From assembly GCA_963830205.1 (NCBI GenBank), contig CAWHLP010000036.1:43958-107957 (forward strand): a DNA stretch of 64,000 nucleotides, in the 5' to 3' direction. Of this stretch, positions 26,774-35,374 are shown piece by piece (within the stretch, counting starts at the first letter, position 1; every line of letters starts with the position of its first letter). Source of the stretch: CAVSRC01 sp963830205. GTDB lineage: Bacteria; Pseudomonadota; Alphaproteobacteria; Rhizobiales; Kaistiaceae. The notes under the pieces were generated by a model. It ran no database searches. It saw only the letters and a list, made by a program, of their open reading frames with translations, and was not told the DNA's origin. Position numbers and translations under genes: made by a program.

Positions 26774-27511
26774 ATGGACAGCGTCACTCCCCCCGCGCCG
26801 CGCCCCTCGCGCCGCACCGCCACCGAAATGCGCCCGATCAGCCTGGAGCGCGGCTATTCCCGCCACGCCGAGGGCTCTTGCCTGGTCAAGTTCGGCGACA
26901 CCCAGGTGCTGTGCACAGCCAGCCTTGACGACAAGGTGCCGGCCTGGCTGCGCGGCGCTGCCAAGGGCTGGGTGACGGCCGAATACGGCATGCTGCCGCG
27001 CGCCACCCACGAGCGCACGCGGCGCGAAGCCTCGGCCGGCAAGCAGTCCGGCCGCACGCTTGAGATCCAGCGCCTGATCGGCCGCTCGCTCAGGGCCGTG
27101 GTCGACCTGCCGGCGCTCGGCGAGCGCCAGATCATGATCGATTGCGACGTGCTCCAGGCCGATGGCGGCACGCGCACCGCCTCGATCACCGGCGCCTGGG
27201 TGGCGCTCAGGGACTGCATCGAGTGGATGCGCGCCCGCGACATGGTGACGAAGCCGGTGCTTCTCGACCACGTCGCCGCCGTCTCCGCCGGCATCTTCCG
27301 CGGCAACCCGGTGCTCGATCTCGATTATGCCGAGGACAGCGAGGCGGAGACCGACGCCAACTTCGTCATGACCGGCGCCGGCGGCTTCGTCGAGATCCAG
27401 TCCACCGCCGAGGGCGCTCCCTTCACCGATGAGCAGTTCGAAGCGCTGAAGAGCCTCGCCCGCAACGGCATCGCCCACCTCGTCGAGCTGCAGAAGCTGG
27501 CGATCCTTTGA
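26774..27511 (+). CDS. rph: Ribonuclease PH
   Basis: RNase PH (245 aa) trims the 3' ends of tRNA precursors by phosphorolysis. After a short N-terminal extension the family signature begins 'RRTATEMRPISLERGY'. 'LPRATHERTRREASAGKQSGRTLEIQRLIGRSLRAVVDL' contains the phosphate- and RNA-binding arginines, and 'GFVEIQSTAEGAPF' is near the C-terminus. It is divergent from hrcA, and its stop overlaps the TTG start of rdgB, forming an rph-rdgB-hemW operon. Confidence 0.96.
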   Translation: MDSVTPPAPRPSRRTATEMRPISLERGYSRHAEGSCLVKFGDTQVLCTASLDDKVPAWLRGAAKGWVTAEYGMLPRATHERTRREASAGKQSGRTLEIQRLIGRSLRAVVDLPALGERQIMIDCDVLQADGGTRTASITGAWVALRDCIEWMRARDMVTKPVLLDHVAAVSAGIFRGNPVLDLDYAEDSEAETDANFVMTGAGGFVEIQSTAEGAPFTDEQFEALKSLARNGIAHLVELQKLAIL

Positions 27512-28144
27512 GAGCACCGGTTGCCGGAGGGCTGCTCAGGCCAGGCGACACGCTGGTCGTGGCCACCCACAATCCCGGCAAGCTGCGCGAGATCGAGGCC
27601 CTGGTGGCGCCCGCCGGCCTGACCGTGGTCACCGCCGCCGCGCTCGGGTCTGCCCGAACCCGAGGAGACCGGCCGCACCTTCGCCGAGAACGCCACGCTC
27701 AAGGCAATTGCCGCGGCCATCGCCTCCGGCCATCCCGCCCTTGCCGATGATTCGGGTGTCTGCGTTGATGCGCTGGCTGGCGATCCCGGCGTCTATTCGG
27801 CCCGCTGGGCGGGGCCGGACAAGGATTTCGCCGCCGCCATGCAGCGCGTCGAGGATGGCCTGCGGGCGGCCGGCGCCACCACGCCCGAGGCACGCGGCGC
27901 GCGCTTCGTCGCCGTCCTCTGCCTCGCCTGGCCGAACGGCGCCAGCACCACCTTCCGCGGCGAGGTCAAGGGCCACATGATCTGGCCGCCACGCGGCGAC
28001 AATGGCTTCGGCTACGACCCCATGTTCGTGCCCGACGGCTACGACAGGACCTATGCCGAGATGACGACCGACGAGAAGAAGGGCATGTCGCACCGGGCGC
28101 TCGCCTTCACCGCCTTCGCCCGCGCCAGGATTCCGCGCAAATGA
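27508..28144 (+). CDS. rdgB: dITP/XTP pyrophosphatase RdgB (frameshifted)
   Basis: RdgB removes dITP, XTP and other deaminated purine nucleotides from the pool. The N-terminal 'LVVATHNPGKLREIEALV' (substrate loop) is followed by a break at the GGG run 27646-27648, where one G too many shifts the frame. The other frame continues 'LPEPEETGRTFAENATLKA', 'ALADDSGVCVDALAG', 'YSARWAG' and '...PRGDNGFGYDPMFVPDGYD...MSHRALAF'. Correction gives about 211 aa, normal length. The start is a TTG overlapping the rph stop; the stop overlaps the hemW start (ATGA). All catalytic motifs exist, so a sequencing insertion is likely. Confidence 0.88.
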
Positions 28145-29310
28145 CCGCGCCCGCGCCTGAGCCACGCGAGCCGGGCTTCGGCGTCTATGTCCACTGGCCG
28201 TTCTGCGCGGCCAAGTGCCCCTATTGCGATTTCAACAGCCACGTCCGCCACCAGCCGCCAGACCAGGCGCGCTTCGCCGCCGCCTTCGCCCGCGAGATCG
28301 CCACCCTGGCGGGGCGCGCCCCCGGCCGCACCGTGCAGAGCATCTTCATCGGCGGCGGCACGCCCTCGCTGATGGAGCCGGCGACGGTCGGCACGATCCT
28401 CGATGCGGTGGCCGCCCATTGGCCGCTGGCACCAGAGGTCGAGGTCACCATGGAGGCCAACCCGTCCTCGGTCGAGGCGGAGCGCTTCCGTGGCTACCGC
28501 GCCGCCGGGGTCAACCGGCTGTCGCTCGGCGTTCAGGCGCTGAACGATGCCGACCTGAAATTTCTCGGCCGCCTGCACGATGTCGCCCAGGCGCTGAGCG
28601 CCATCGAGACAGCACGGGCGATCTTCCCGCGCCTGTCATTCGACCTGATCTATGCCCGTCCCGGCCAGACCCCGTCGGCCTGGGCCGCGGAGCTCGGCCG
28701 GGCGCTCACGCTCGCCGCCGACCACCTGTCGCTCTACCAGCTCACCATCGAGCCGGGCACGCCCTTCTTCGCCCTTCATCAGGCGGGCAAGCTCGCCGTT
28801 CCCGACGAAGACACCGCTGCCGCGCTCTATGGCGTCACCCAGGAGGTCTGCGATGCCGCCGGCCTGCCGGCCTACGAGATCTCCAACCATGCCGTGCCCG
28901 GCGGCGAGTGCCGGCACAACCTCGTCTACTGGCGCTATGGCGAATATGCCGGCGTCGGCCCCGGCGCCCATGGCCGGCTGAAATTCGCCGACGGGCGCCA
29001 TGCGCTCGCCGCCGAGCGGGCGCCCGAGGTGTGGCTGGAGAAGGTCGAGGCCTGGGGCGACGGCCTTACGGTCGACGACCTGCTCACGGCGGAGGAGGAG
29101 GGCGACGAGATGCTGCTCATGGGCCTCCGCCTGGCCGAAGGCATCGACCTCGACCGCTATTGCCGCCTGGCCGGCCGCGACCTCGATCCGGCGCGCCTCG
29201 CCGACCTCATCGCCAACGGCATGGTCGAGCATGCCGGCGGCAGCCACCTGCGCGCCACGCGCGCCGGCTTCTATGTTCTGGATGCTGTGGTCGCCGATCT
29301 GGCGGCGTGA
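28141..29310 (+). CDS. hemW: Radical SAM protein HemW (haem chaperone-like)
   Basis: HemW (389 aa) is a radical-SAM family protein, formerly called oxygen-independent coproporphyrinogen III oxidase-like; in other bacteria it binds haem and inserts it into target proteins. The cluster-binding motif C22-xxx-C26-xx-C29 lies in 'VHWPFCAAKCPYCDF', the aromatic-rich HemW form without the extra Cys of HemN. 'FIGGGTPSLM', 'EANPSSVE' and 'RLSLGVQALND' follow. The C-terminal domain has 'GVGPGAHGRL'. The overlap with rdgB shows cotranscription. Confidence 0.94.
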   Translation: MTAPAPEPREPGFGVYVHWPFCAAKCPYCDFNSHVRHQPPDQARFAAAFAREIATLAGRAPGRTVQSIFIGGGTPSLMEPATVGTILDAVAAHWPLAPEVEVTMEANPSSVEAERFRGYRAAGVNRLSLGVQALNDADLKFLGRLHDVAQALSAIETARAIFPRLSFDLIYARPGQTPSAWAAELGRALTLAADHLSLYQLTIEPGTPFFALHQAGKLAVPDEDTAAALYGVTQEVCDAAGLPAYEISNHAVPGGECRHNLVYWRYGEYAGVGPGAHGRLKFADGRHALAAERAPEVWLEKVEAWGDGLTVDDLLTAEEEGDEMLLMGLRLAEGIDLDRYCRLAGRDLDPARLADLIANGMVEHAGGSHLRATRAGFYVLDAVVADLAA

Positions 29311-29349
29311 CACGTCCACGCCGCCGCCTGCCCCGGGGCTAGAAGCGCT

Positions 29350-30522
29350 CTAGGTCCCCGGCGGCCTGGCGAAGGTCCGCGGCGCCGCCTCGACCAGCAC
29401 TGCCTTGCCGTTGTTGATCTGATAGACCGCGAGCCCGCGCTGGTTGAGCCCGTTGGGCAGGAAGCGGAAGGCACCGTCGAGCCCGATATAGCCGCTCGGA
29501 TTGGTCAGCGTCGCTTGCGAGAAGCGCTGGTCGCCGAAGCGTGCGGTCAGGCCGGCGGCAAGGCTCACCGCGTCATAGGCAAGCGTCGCCGTGCGGCTCG
29601 GCGGCGTGCCGAATGCCGCCTGGTAGCGCGAGGCGAAGCCGTTGAAGCCGGAGTCGTCGGGTGCCGGGTAGAGGGCGCCGTTCAGCGTCGATTCCCGCGC
29701 GATCGCCGGGTCGTCCCACTGGCCGGAACCGAGATAGCTGAACTTCTTGGGATCGACCCCGGCCGCCGCCATGATCTGCGCCAGGAACGGCGCCTCCTGG
29801 ACGCCGCCGGGGATGAACACCGCATCGACCGTGCCGGACTTGACCAGCCCGGCCACCGCCGTCGCCTTGGCCTGCATCTGCGTCCGGTCGAGCGGATAGT
29901 GCTCCGCCGACATCACCCGTCCGCGGGCATTGGCGACGGCCCGTTGCAGGGCCGCTTCCACGATCGTGCCATAGGCATTGTCGGGCAACAGCGCGGCGAA
30001 GGAGCGCCGGCCCTTGGAGGCGGCGTAGCCGATGATTCGGTCGACGTCGCCCTGCGGCAGGAAGCTCAGCAGATAGACCCCGGACGATGCCGTGGTGGCG
30101 TCGGTGGAGAAGGCGACCACCGGCACGCGCGAGGCCTTGGCCACCTGCGCCACGGCCGTCACCGACTGGGCGAAGAGCGGGCCGATGATCAGTTCGGCGC
30201 CCTGCGAAATGGCGGCGCTTGCCGCGGCGCGGGCGCCGTCGATCGTGCCGCGGTCGTCCTTGACCAGAACCTGGATGCCGGCGGTCTTGAAATCGCGGAT
30301 GGCGAGATCGGCGGCGTTCTTCATGTCCTTGGCGATCTGGCCGGCATTGCCGTTCGCCGACAGCGGCAAGAGCAGGCCGACCTTGACCGAGCCGGTGCCG
30401 AGCACTTCGCCAGTGACCGGCTGACCGCCGCTGCCGAAATCGAACCCGCCACTGCCCGGGCCGCCGCCGGTGCAGGCGGCGAGAAACAGGAGCGAAGCCA
30501 GGACGGCAGCCTTGCGCGCCAT
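29350..30522 (-). CDS. LppC/LpoA-type lipoprotein, penicillin-binding protein activator family
   Basis: A 390-residue lipoprotein with signal peptide and lipobox L-A-A-C17, then a Gly-rich linker and a type 1 periplasmic-binding fold ('VKVGLLLPLSANGNAGQIAKDMKNAADLAI'). The family is annotated as penicillin-binding protein activator (LpoA/LppC-like); in alphaproteobacteria the partner is unproven, and the fold could also bind a small ligand. The ATG at 30522 is chosen because it starts the signal peptide; the frame stays open for 110 more codons, but these only mirror the rsmI gene. It is divergent from rsmI, as is usual. Confidence 0.88.
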   Translation of the reverse strand: MARKAAVLASLLFLAACTGGGPGSGGFDFGSGGQPVTGEVLGTGSVKVGLLLPLSANGNAGQIAKDMKNAADLAIRDFKTAGIQVLVKDDRGTIDGARAAASAAISQGAELIIGPLFAQSVTAVAQVAKASRVPVVAFSTDATTASSGVYLLSFLPQGDVDRIIGYAASKGRRSFAALLPDNAYGTIVEAALQRAVANARGRVMSAEHYPLDRTQMQAKATAVAGLVKSGTVDAVFIPGGVQEAPFLAQIMAAAGVDPKKFSYLGSGQWDDPAIARESTLNGALYPAPDDSGFNGFASRYQAAFGTPPSRTATLAYDAVSLAAGLTARFGDQRFSQATLTNPSGYIGLDGAFRFLPNGLNQRGLAVYQINNGKAVLVEAAPRTFARPPGT

Positions 30523-30667
30523 CCCGACGCCTGAACGCACGAAGTTCCAACGGGACAATAAATTCTCCCCTGCTCGCCCCAGAGCCGGTAAAAGCCGGCA
30601 AATCATAGGCCCAAACCTCGTTCTGTCAAAGTTCCATGCGGCCTGGGCTGACATCGAATGGTGCCAA

Positions 30668-31600
30668 ATGACTGCCAGAAAGAACCGCAGCGACCGGGTG
30701 CCGCCCGCTGGTGAGCGGTTCTTTACCATCGCCGGCCACCGCCTGACCGCGCGTTCCCTGGCGCCCGGCCTCCATGTGGTGGCAACGCCCATCGGCAATC
30801 TCGGCGACATCTCGCTGCGCGCCCTGGAGACTCTGGCCGCCGCCGATCTCATCGCCTGCGAGGATACGCGGGTGACGGCCGTGCTTCTCCGCCATTACGG
30901 CATTGTCACGCCGCTCATCGCCTATCACGACCATAACGCCGCCCAGCAGCGGCCGAGGCTGCTCGCTGCCCTTGCCGAGGGCAAGGCGGTGGCGCTGGTC
31001 AGCGACGCCGGCACGCCGCTCATCTCCGACCCCGGCTACAAGCTGGTCAACGAGGCCCGCAGCGCCGGCCATGCGGTGGTGCCGGTCCCGGGCGCCTCCG
31101 CCGTGCTCGCCGGCTTGGTCGCCGCCGGCCTCCCCACCGACGCCTTCCTCTTCGCCGGCTTCCTGCCGCCGAAGTCGGCGGCACGCACGAAGCGCCTCGG
31201 CGAACTCAAGACGGTGCCGGCGACGCTGGTCTTCTACGAGACCGGCCCGCGGCTTGCCGCCGCCCTGGCCGACATGGCCGCGGTGCTCTCCGGCGAGCGT
31301 CCGGCGGCGGTGGCGCGCGAGCTGACCAAGGCCTTCGAGACCGTTGTGAGCGGCACGCTCGCCTCCCTGGCGGAAGCCTATGCCGGGAAGGACCCGCCCA
31401 AAGGCGAGATCGTCGTCCTGGTGGGGCCGCCGATGGCAGAGGCGCCGTCGGTCGAGGATGCCGACCGGCTGTTGGCCGAACTGCTCAAGGACAGGCCGCT
31501 CAGCGAAGCCGTCGCTCAAGCCGCGGACCTGACCGGCCTCAAGCGCCGCGACCTCTATCAACGGGCGCTCGCCCTGAAGGAGGGAGATGGCACGCCCTGA
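30668..31600 (+). CDS. rsmI: 16S rRNA (cytidine1402-2'-O)-methyltransferase RsmI
   Basis: RsmI (310 aa) methylates the 2'-hydroxyl of C1402 in the 16S rRNA P site. Signatures are 'LHVVATPIGNLGDISLRALETL', 'CEDTRVTAVLLRHYGI', 'LVSDAGTPLISDPGYKLV' and 'VPVPGASAVLAGL'. The ATG at 30668 gives a normal length; an upstream open frame (to 30470) is not supported. The end overlaps yraN by 14 bases. The LppC-rsmI-yraN-gshB order is the standard Hyphomicrobiales arrangement. Confidence 0.95.
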   Translation: MTARKNRSDRVPPAGERFFTIAGHRLTARSLAPGLHVVATPIGNLGDISLRALETLAAADLIACEDTRVTAVLLRHYGIVTPLIAYHDHNAAQQRPRLLAALAEGKAVALVSDAGTPLISDPGYKLVNEARSAGHAVVPVPGASAVLAGLVAAGLPTDAFLFAGFLPPKSAARTKRLGELKTVPATLVFYETGPRLAAALADMAAVLSGERPAAVARELTKAFETVVSGTLASLAEAYAGKDPPKGEIVVLVGPPMAEAPSVEDADRLLAELLKDRPLSEAVAQAADLTGLKRRDLYQRALALKEGDGTP

Positions 31601-31970
31601 GGGCGCCCGGCGTCGTCAGGCCGAGCGCCGCGGCCGCCGCGCCGAGAGCCTTGCCGCCTGGGTGTTGCGCCTCAAGGGCTACCGCATCCTCGCCCGTCGC
31701 TACCGCGTCGCCGTCGGCGAGATCGATCTCATCGCCCGCCGCGGCCGCGTCATTGCCTTCGTCGAGGTCAAGCAGCGCCCGAGCCTTGCGGAAGCCGCTG
31801 AGGCGGTGACGGCGACCGGCCGCCGGCGCATCGTCCGCGCTGCCTCCGCCTGGCTGTCGGCCCATCCGGCGGCGGTGGCCCTTGATCTCCGCTTCGACGT
31901 CATCATGTGGGTACCCGGCCACCTGCCGCGCCACATCAAGGGAGCGTTCGACGCCGAGGGCGTCGCGTGA
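31587..31970 (+). CDS. yraN: UPF0102 endonuclease-like protein YraN
   Basis: YraN (127 aa) is a UPF0102 protein with a restriction-endonuclease-like fold. The core motif is visible: 'RILARRYRVAVGEIDLIARRGRVIAFVEVKQRP', with the acidic E-I-D and E-V-K residues that would bind metal. The basic N-terminus is rich in Arg. The role is unknown, with nuclease or recombination functions proposed. It overlaps the rsmI 3' end and precedes gshB by 34 bases. Confidence 0.93.
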   Translation: MARPEGARRRQAERRGRRAESLAAWVLRLKGYRILARRYRVAVGEIDLIARRGRVIAFVEVKQRPSLAEAAEAVTATGRRRIVRAASAWLSAHPAAVALDLRFDVIMWVPGHLPRHIKGAFDAEGVA

Positions 31971-32004
31971 TACACGCACCCGCCCCAAGCCGGAAAGCGA
32001 AGCA

Positions 32005-32952
32005 ATGCCTCTCAAAGTAGCCGTCCAGATGGACCACATCGCGCGCATCACCATCCGCGGCGATTCGACCTTCGCCCTCATGCTGGAGGCGGAGAAGCGC
32101 GGCCATCTCCTCTACCACTACACGCCGGACCGGCTGGCCATGCGCGACGGGCGCGTGTCGGCGACCGTCGAGCCGGTCTCGGTGCGCGACGTCCAGGGCG
32201 ACCACTTCACGCTGGGCTCGTCCGAATTGGTCGACCTCTCCACCTTCGACGTGGTGCTCTTGCGCCAGGACCCGCCCTTCGACCTTGCCTACATCACCAC
32301 CACCCACCTGCTCGAGCGCATCCATCCCAAGACGCTGGTGGTCAACGACCCGGTCAGCGTGCGCAACGCGCCGGAGAAGCTGCTCGTCACCGAGTTCCCC
32401 GAGCTCAACCCGCCCACCCTGATCACCCGCGATCGCGCCCGCATCGCTGCCTTCCGCGAGGAGCACGGCGACATCATCATCAAGCCGCTCTACGGCAATG
32501 GCGGCGCCGGCGTCTTCCGCATCACCGGCCATGACGAGAACCTGATCGCACTGCTTGAAATGTTCGAAGGCGCCTTCCGCGGCGAGCCCTTCGTCCTCCA
32601 GCGCTACCTGCCCGAGGTGCGCCAGGGCGACAAGCGCATCATCCTGGTCGAGGGCGAGCCGGTCGGCATCATCAACCGCGTGCCGGCGGTGGGCGAGGCG
32701 CGCTCCAACATGCATGTCGGCGGCCGCGCCGAAGCCGCCGAGATGACCGCGCGCGACAAGGAGATCTGCGCCGCCATCGGCCCGCGTCTGCGCGAGCTCG
32801 GGCTCACCTTCGTCGGCATCGACGTCATCGGCGACTACCTCACCGAGATCAACGTCACCTCGCCGACCGGCATCCGCGAGGTCAAGCGCTTCGGCGGCGC
32901 CGATATCGCCGCGATCATCTGGGACGCCATCGCGAGGCGGCGCAAGGGTTGA
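32005..32952 (+). CDS. gshB: Glutathione synthase
   Basis: GshB (315 aa) joins glycine to gamma-glutamylcysteine with ATP, the last step of glutathione synthesis. It has the ATP-grasp fold: 'VAVQMDHIARITIRGDSTFALMLEA' at the start, 'DVVLLRQDPPFDLAYITTTHLLE', the glycine-rich 'IIKPLYGNGGAGVFRI', and the metal-binding 'TFVGIDVIGDYLTEINVTSPTGIRE'. The ATG at 32005 fits the family start. The stop overlaps the next start (TGATG), so the HAD gene is cotranscribed. Confidence 0.96.
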   Translation: MPLKVAVQMDHIARITIRGDSTFALMLEAEKRGHLLYHYTPDRLAMRDGRVSATVEPVSVRDVQGDHFTLGSSELVDLSTFDVVLLRQDPPFDLAYITTTHLLERIHPKTLVVNDPVSVRNAPEKLLVTEFPELNPPTLITRDRARIAAFREEHGDIIIKPLYGNGGAGVFRITGHDENLIALLEMFEGAFRGEPFVLQRYLPEVRQGDKRIILVEGEPVGIINRVPAVGEARSNMHVGGRAEAAEMTARDKEICAAIGPRLRELGLTFVGIDVIGDYLTEINVTSPTGIREVKRFGGADIAAIIWDAIARRRKG

Positions 32953-33653
32953 TGCGCGGCGCGCTCACCACCATCGGCTTCGATGCCGACGACACGCTCT
33001 GGCAGAACGAGCATTTCTACTCCCTGACCAAGGAGCGTTTCGCCGCGCTGCTTGCCGAATATGCCGCCCCGGAGGCGCTCGAGATCGCGCTGCTCAAGAC
33101 CGAGCGCCGAAACCTTGGCCAGTACGGTTTCGGCATCAAGGGCTTCACCCTGTCGATGGTCGAGACCGCCATCGACGTGAGCGGCGGCGCCGTGCCCGCT
33201 TCCGTCATCGCCGGGATCATCGCCGCCGGCCGCGAGATGCTCTCCCACCCGGTCGAGACCCTTCCCCTGGCGCGCGAGACGCTGGAAGGCCTCGCCGGCC
33301 GCTACCGCCTGGTGATGATCACCAAGGGCGACCTCTTCGACCAGGAGCGCAAGCTCGCCGAATCCGGCCTCGCCGATTTCTTCGAGGCGGTCGAGATCGT
33401 CTCCGACAAGGATGTCGGCACCTATCGCCGCATCTTCCTTCAGCATGGCGACGGGCCCGAGCGCGCCATGATGGTCGGCAATTCGCTGAAATCCGACATC
33501 GTCCCGGCCATCGCAGCGGGATGCTGGGGCGTCTACATCCCCCACGACTTGAACTGGGTGCTGGAGCACGCCGAGGAGCCCACCGCCTCGCCGCGCTACC
33601 GGCGCCTGGGGCATCTCGGCGAGTTGACGGCGCTGATCGACGAGGTCGGTTAG
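32952..33653 (+). CDS. HAD family hydrolase
   Basis: A 233-residue haloacid dehalogenase superfamily protein. Motif I is 'FDADDTLW' with D11 as nucleophile and D13 as acid/base. 'VMITKGDLFDQERKL' holds motif II (Thr) and the motif III region. 'ERAMMVGNSLKSDIVPAIAAG' is motif IV. The large helical cap (about 20-100) suggests a phosphatase of small phosphorylated metabolites; the substrate is unknown. It is coupled to gshB through TGATG. A conserved neighbour of gshB in the order. Confidence 0.88.
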   Translation: MRGALTTIGFDADDTLWQNEHFYSLTKERFAALLAEYAAPEALEIALLKTERRNLGQYGFGIKGFTLSMVETAIDVSGGAVPASVIAGIIAAGREMLSHPVETLPLARETLEGLAGRYRLVMITKGDLFDQERKLAESGLADFFEAVEIVSDKDVGTYRRIFLQHGDGPERAMMVGNSLKSDIVPAIAAGCWGVYIPHDLNWVLEHAEEPTASPRYRRLGHLGELTALIDEVG

Positions 33654-33748
33654 CAACCCGCAACCGCGTTCACGTATTGTTCTTGACGACCGGTTGCAGC
33701 CTCCGCTAAGCTTCGCGCCGAGTCAGGCGGGGTAGCGAGTAGCGGGGC

Positions 33749-35281
33749 ATGGTCTCTCACGTCACCACCGTGGCCTTTCAGGGCATCGAGGCGGTTCCCG
33801 TCGATGTCCAGGTCCAGGTCGTGCCCGGCCTGCCGGCCTTCGTCGTGGTGGGCTTGCCCGACAAGGCGGTGGCCGAGAGCCGCGAGCGGGTGCGGAGCGC
33901 GCTCCACGCCTCCGGCCTGTCGCTGCCGCCCAGGCGCATCATCGTCAACCTCGCGCCGGCCGACCTCCCCAAGGAGGGCAGCCACTACGACCTCCCCATC
34001 GCGCTCGCTCTGATGGCCGCGATCGGGGCGCTCCCCGGCGACCAGCTCGGCGATTTCGTCGCCCTCGGCGAATTGTCGCTGGACGGCACCATCTCAGCCG
34101 TGGCGGGCGTCCTGCCGGCGGCGATCGCTGCCAATGGGGAGGGCCGCGGGCTCATCTGCCCCGCCGCCTCCGGCCCGGAAGCCGCCTGGGCGAGCGCCGA
34201 GATGGCGATCCTCAGCCCCCGCAGCCTGATTGCCATCGCCAACCACTTCCGCGGCACCCAGGTTCTGACGCGGCCCGAAGCCGGCATCGCCGAGCCCGCC
34301 GACACGCTGCCCGACCTTGCCGACATCAAGGGCCAGGAGACCGCCAAGCGCGCTCTCGAGGTCGCCGCTGCCGGCGGCCACAACCTCTTGATGGTCGGCC
34401 CGCCCGGCGCCGGCAAGTCCATGCTGGCGAGCCGGCTGCCCTCCATCCTGCCGCCGCTCTCCCCGTCCGAGCTGCTCGAAGTCTCCATGATCGCCTCGGT
34501 CGCGGGAGAAATCGCCAATGGCCGGCTCACCCGCCGCCGCCCCTTCCGCGCCCCGCACCATTCCGCCTCCATGGCCGCCATGGTCGGCGGCGGCATCCGC
34601 GCCCGGCCGGGCGAGGTTTCGCTTGCCCATCACGGCGTGCTCTTTCTCGATGAATTCCCCGAATTCACGCCCCAGGTGCTGGATTCGCTGCGCCAGCCGC
34701 TGGAGAGCGGCGAGAGCGTCATCGCCCGCGCCAATTACCGCATCTCGTTTCCGGCGGTGATCCAGCTCATCGCCGCCATGAATCCCTGCCGCTGCGGCAT
34801 GGCCGGCGAGCCCGGCTATGTCTGCCGGCGCGGGTCCCGCTGCATCGAGGACTATCAGGCGCGCATTTCCGGGCCGCTGCTCGACCGCATCGACATTCGT
34901 ATCGACGTTCCGGCCGTCTCGGCGGCTGACCTCATCCTGCCGGCGCCGGCCGAATCCTCGGCCGCCGTGGCGGAACGCGTCGCGGCCGCCCGCACCGTCC
35001 AGCGCGAGCGTTTCGCCGCCCTGGGGTTCGCCGCTATCCGCACCAATGCCCAGTGCACGCCCTCTCTGATCGAGCGGGTCGCGGCGCCGGATGCCGCCGC
35101 TTCCGCACTGCTCCGTCAGGCGGCGGAGGCGATGCACCTCTCCGCCCGCGGCTATCACCGCGTGCTCAAGGTGGCCCGCACCCTCGCCGATCTCGATGGC
35201 TCCGATGGCGTCGGCCGCATCCATCTCGCCGAGGCGCTGTCCTATCGTGCCGTCGGCGAGCGGCTCGCCGCAGCCGCCTGA
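33749..35281 (+). CDS. comM: YifB family Mg-chelatase-like AAA+ ATPase (ComM)
   Basis: ComM/YifB (510 aa) is a hexameric helicase that promotes branch migration during natural transformation in other bacteria. An N-terminal ChlI-like/Lon-like domain ('VQVVPGLPAFVVVGLPDKAVAESRERV') precedes the AAA+ core, with Walker A GPPGAGKS at 217-224 and 'GVLFLDEFPEF' as Walker B. A cysteine group 'NPCRCG...YVCRRGSRC' near 347-367 is typical and may bind zinc. The C-terminal Mg-chelatase domain ends normally. It stands alone, 95 bases after the HAD gene. Confidence 0.94.
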   Translation: MVSHVTTVAFQGIEAVPVDVQVQVVPGLPAFVVVGLPDKAVAESRERVRSALHASGLSLPPRRIIVNLAPADLPKEGSHYDLPIALALMAAIGALPGDQLGDFVALGELSLDGTISAVAGVLPAAIAANGEGRGLICPAASGPEAAWASAEMAILSPRSLIAIANHFRGTQVLTRPEAGIAEPADTLPDLADIKGQETAKRALEVAAAGGHNLLMVGPPGAGKSMLASRLPSILPPLSPSELLEVSMIASVAGEIANGRLTRRRPFRAPHHSASMAAMVGGGIRARPGEVSLAHHGVLFLDEFPEFTPQVLDSLRQPLESGESVIARANYRISFPAVIQLIAAMNPCRCGMAGEPGYVCRRGSRCIEDYQARISGPLLDRIDIRIDVPAVSAADLILPAPAESSAAVAERVAAARTVQRERFAALGFAAIRTNAQCTPSLIERVAAPDAAASALLRQAAEAMHLSARGYHRVLKVARTLADLDGSDGVGRIHLAEALSYRAVGERLAAAA

Positions 35282-35374
35282 CCTCTCGGCAGCCGCGTCA
35301 AGCATTTCGCAATCTCGAGGGTTCAGTCTGGCGTCATCGCGCGCCGGCGTCTCCGCGGCGGCGCGTCCGTTCGG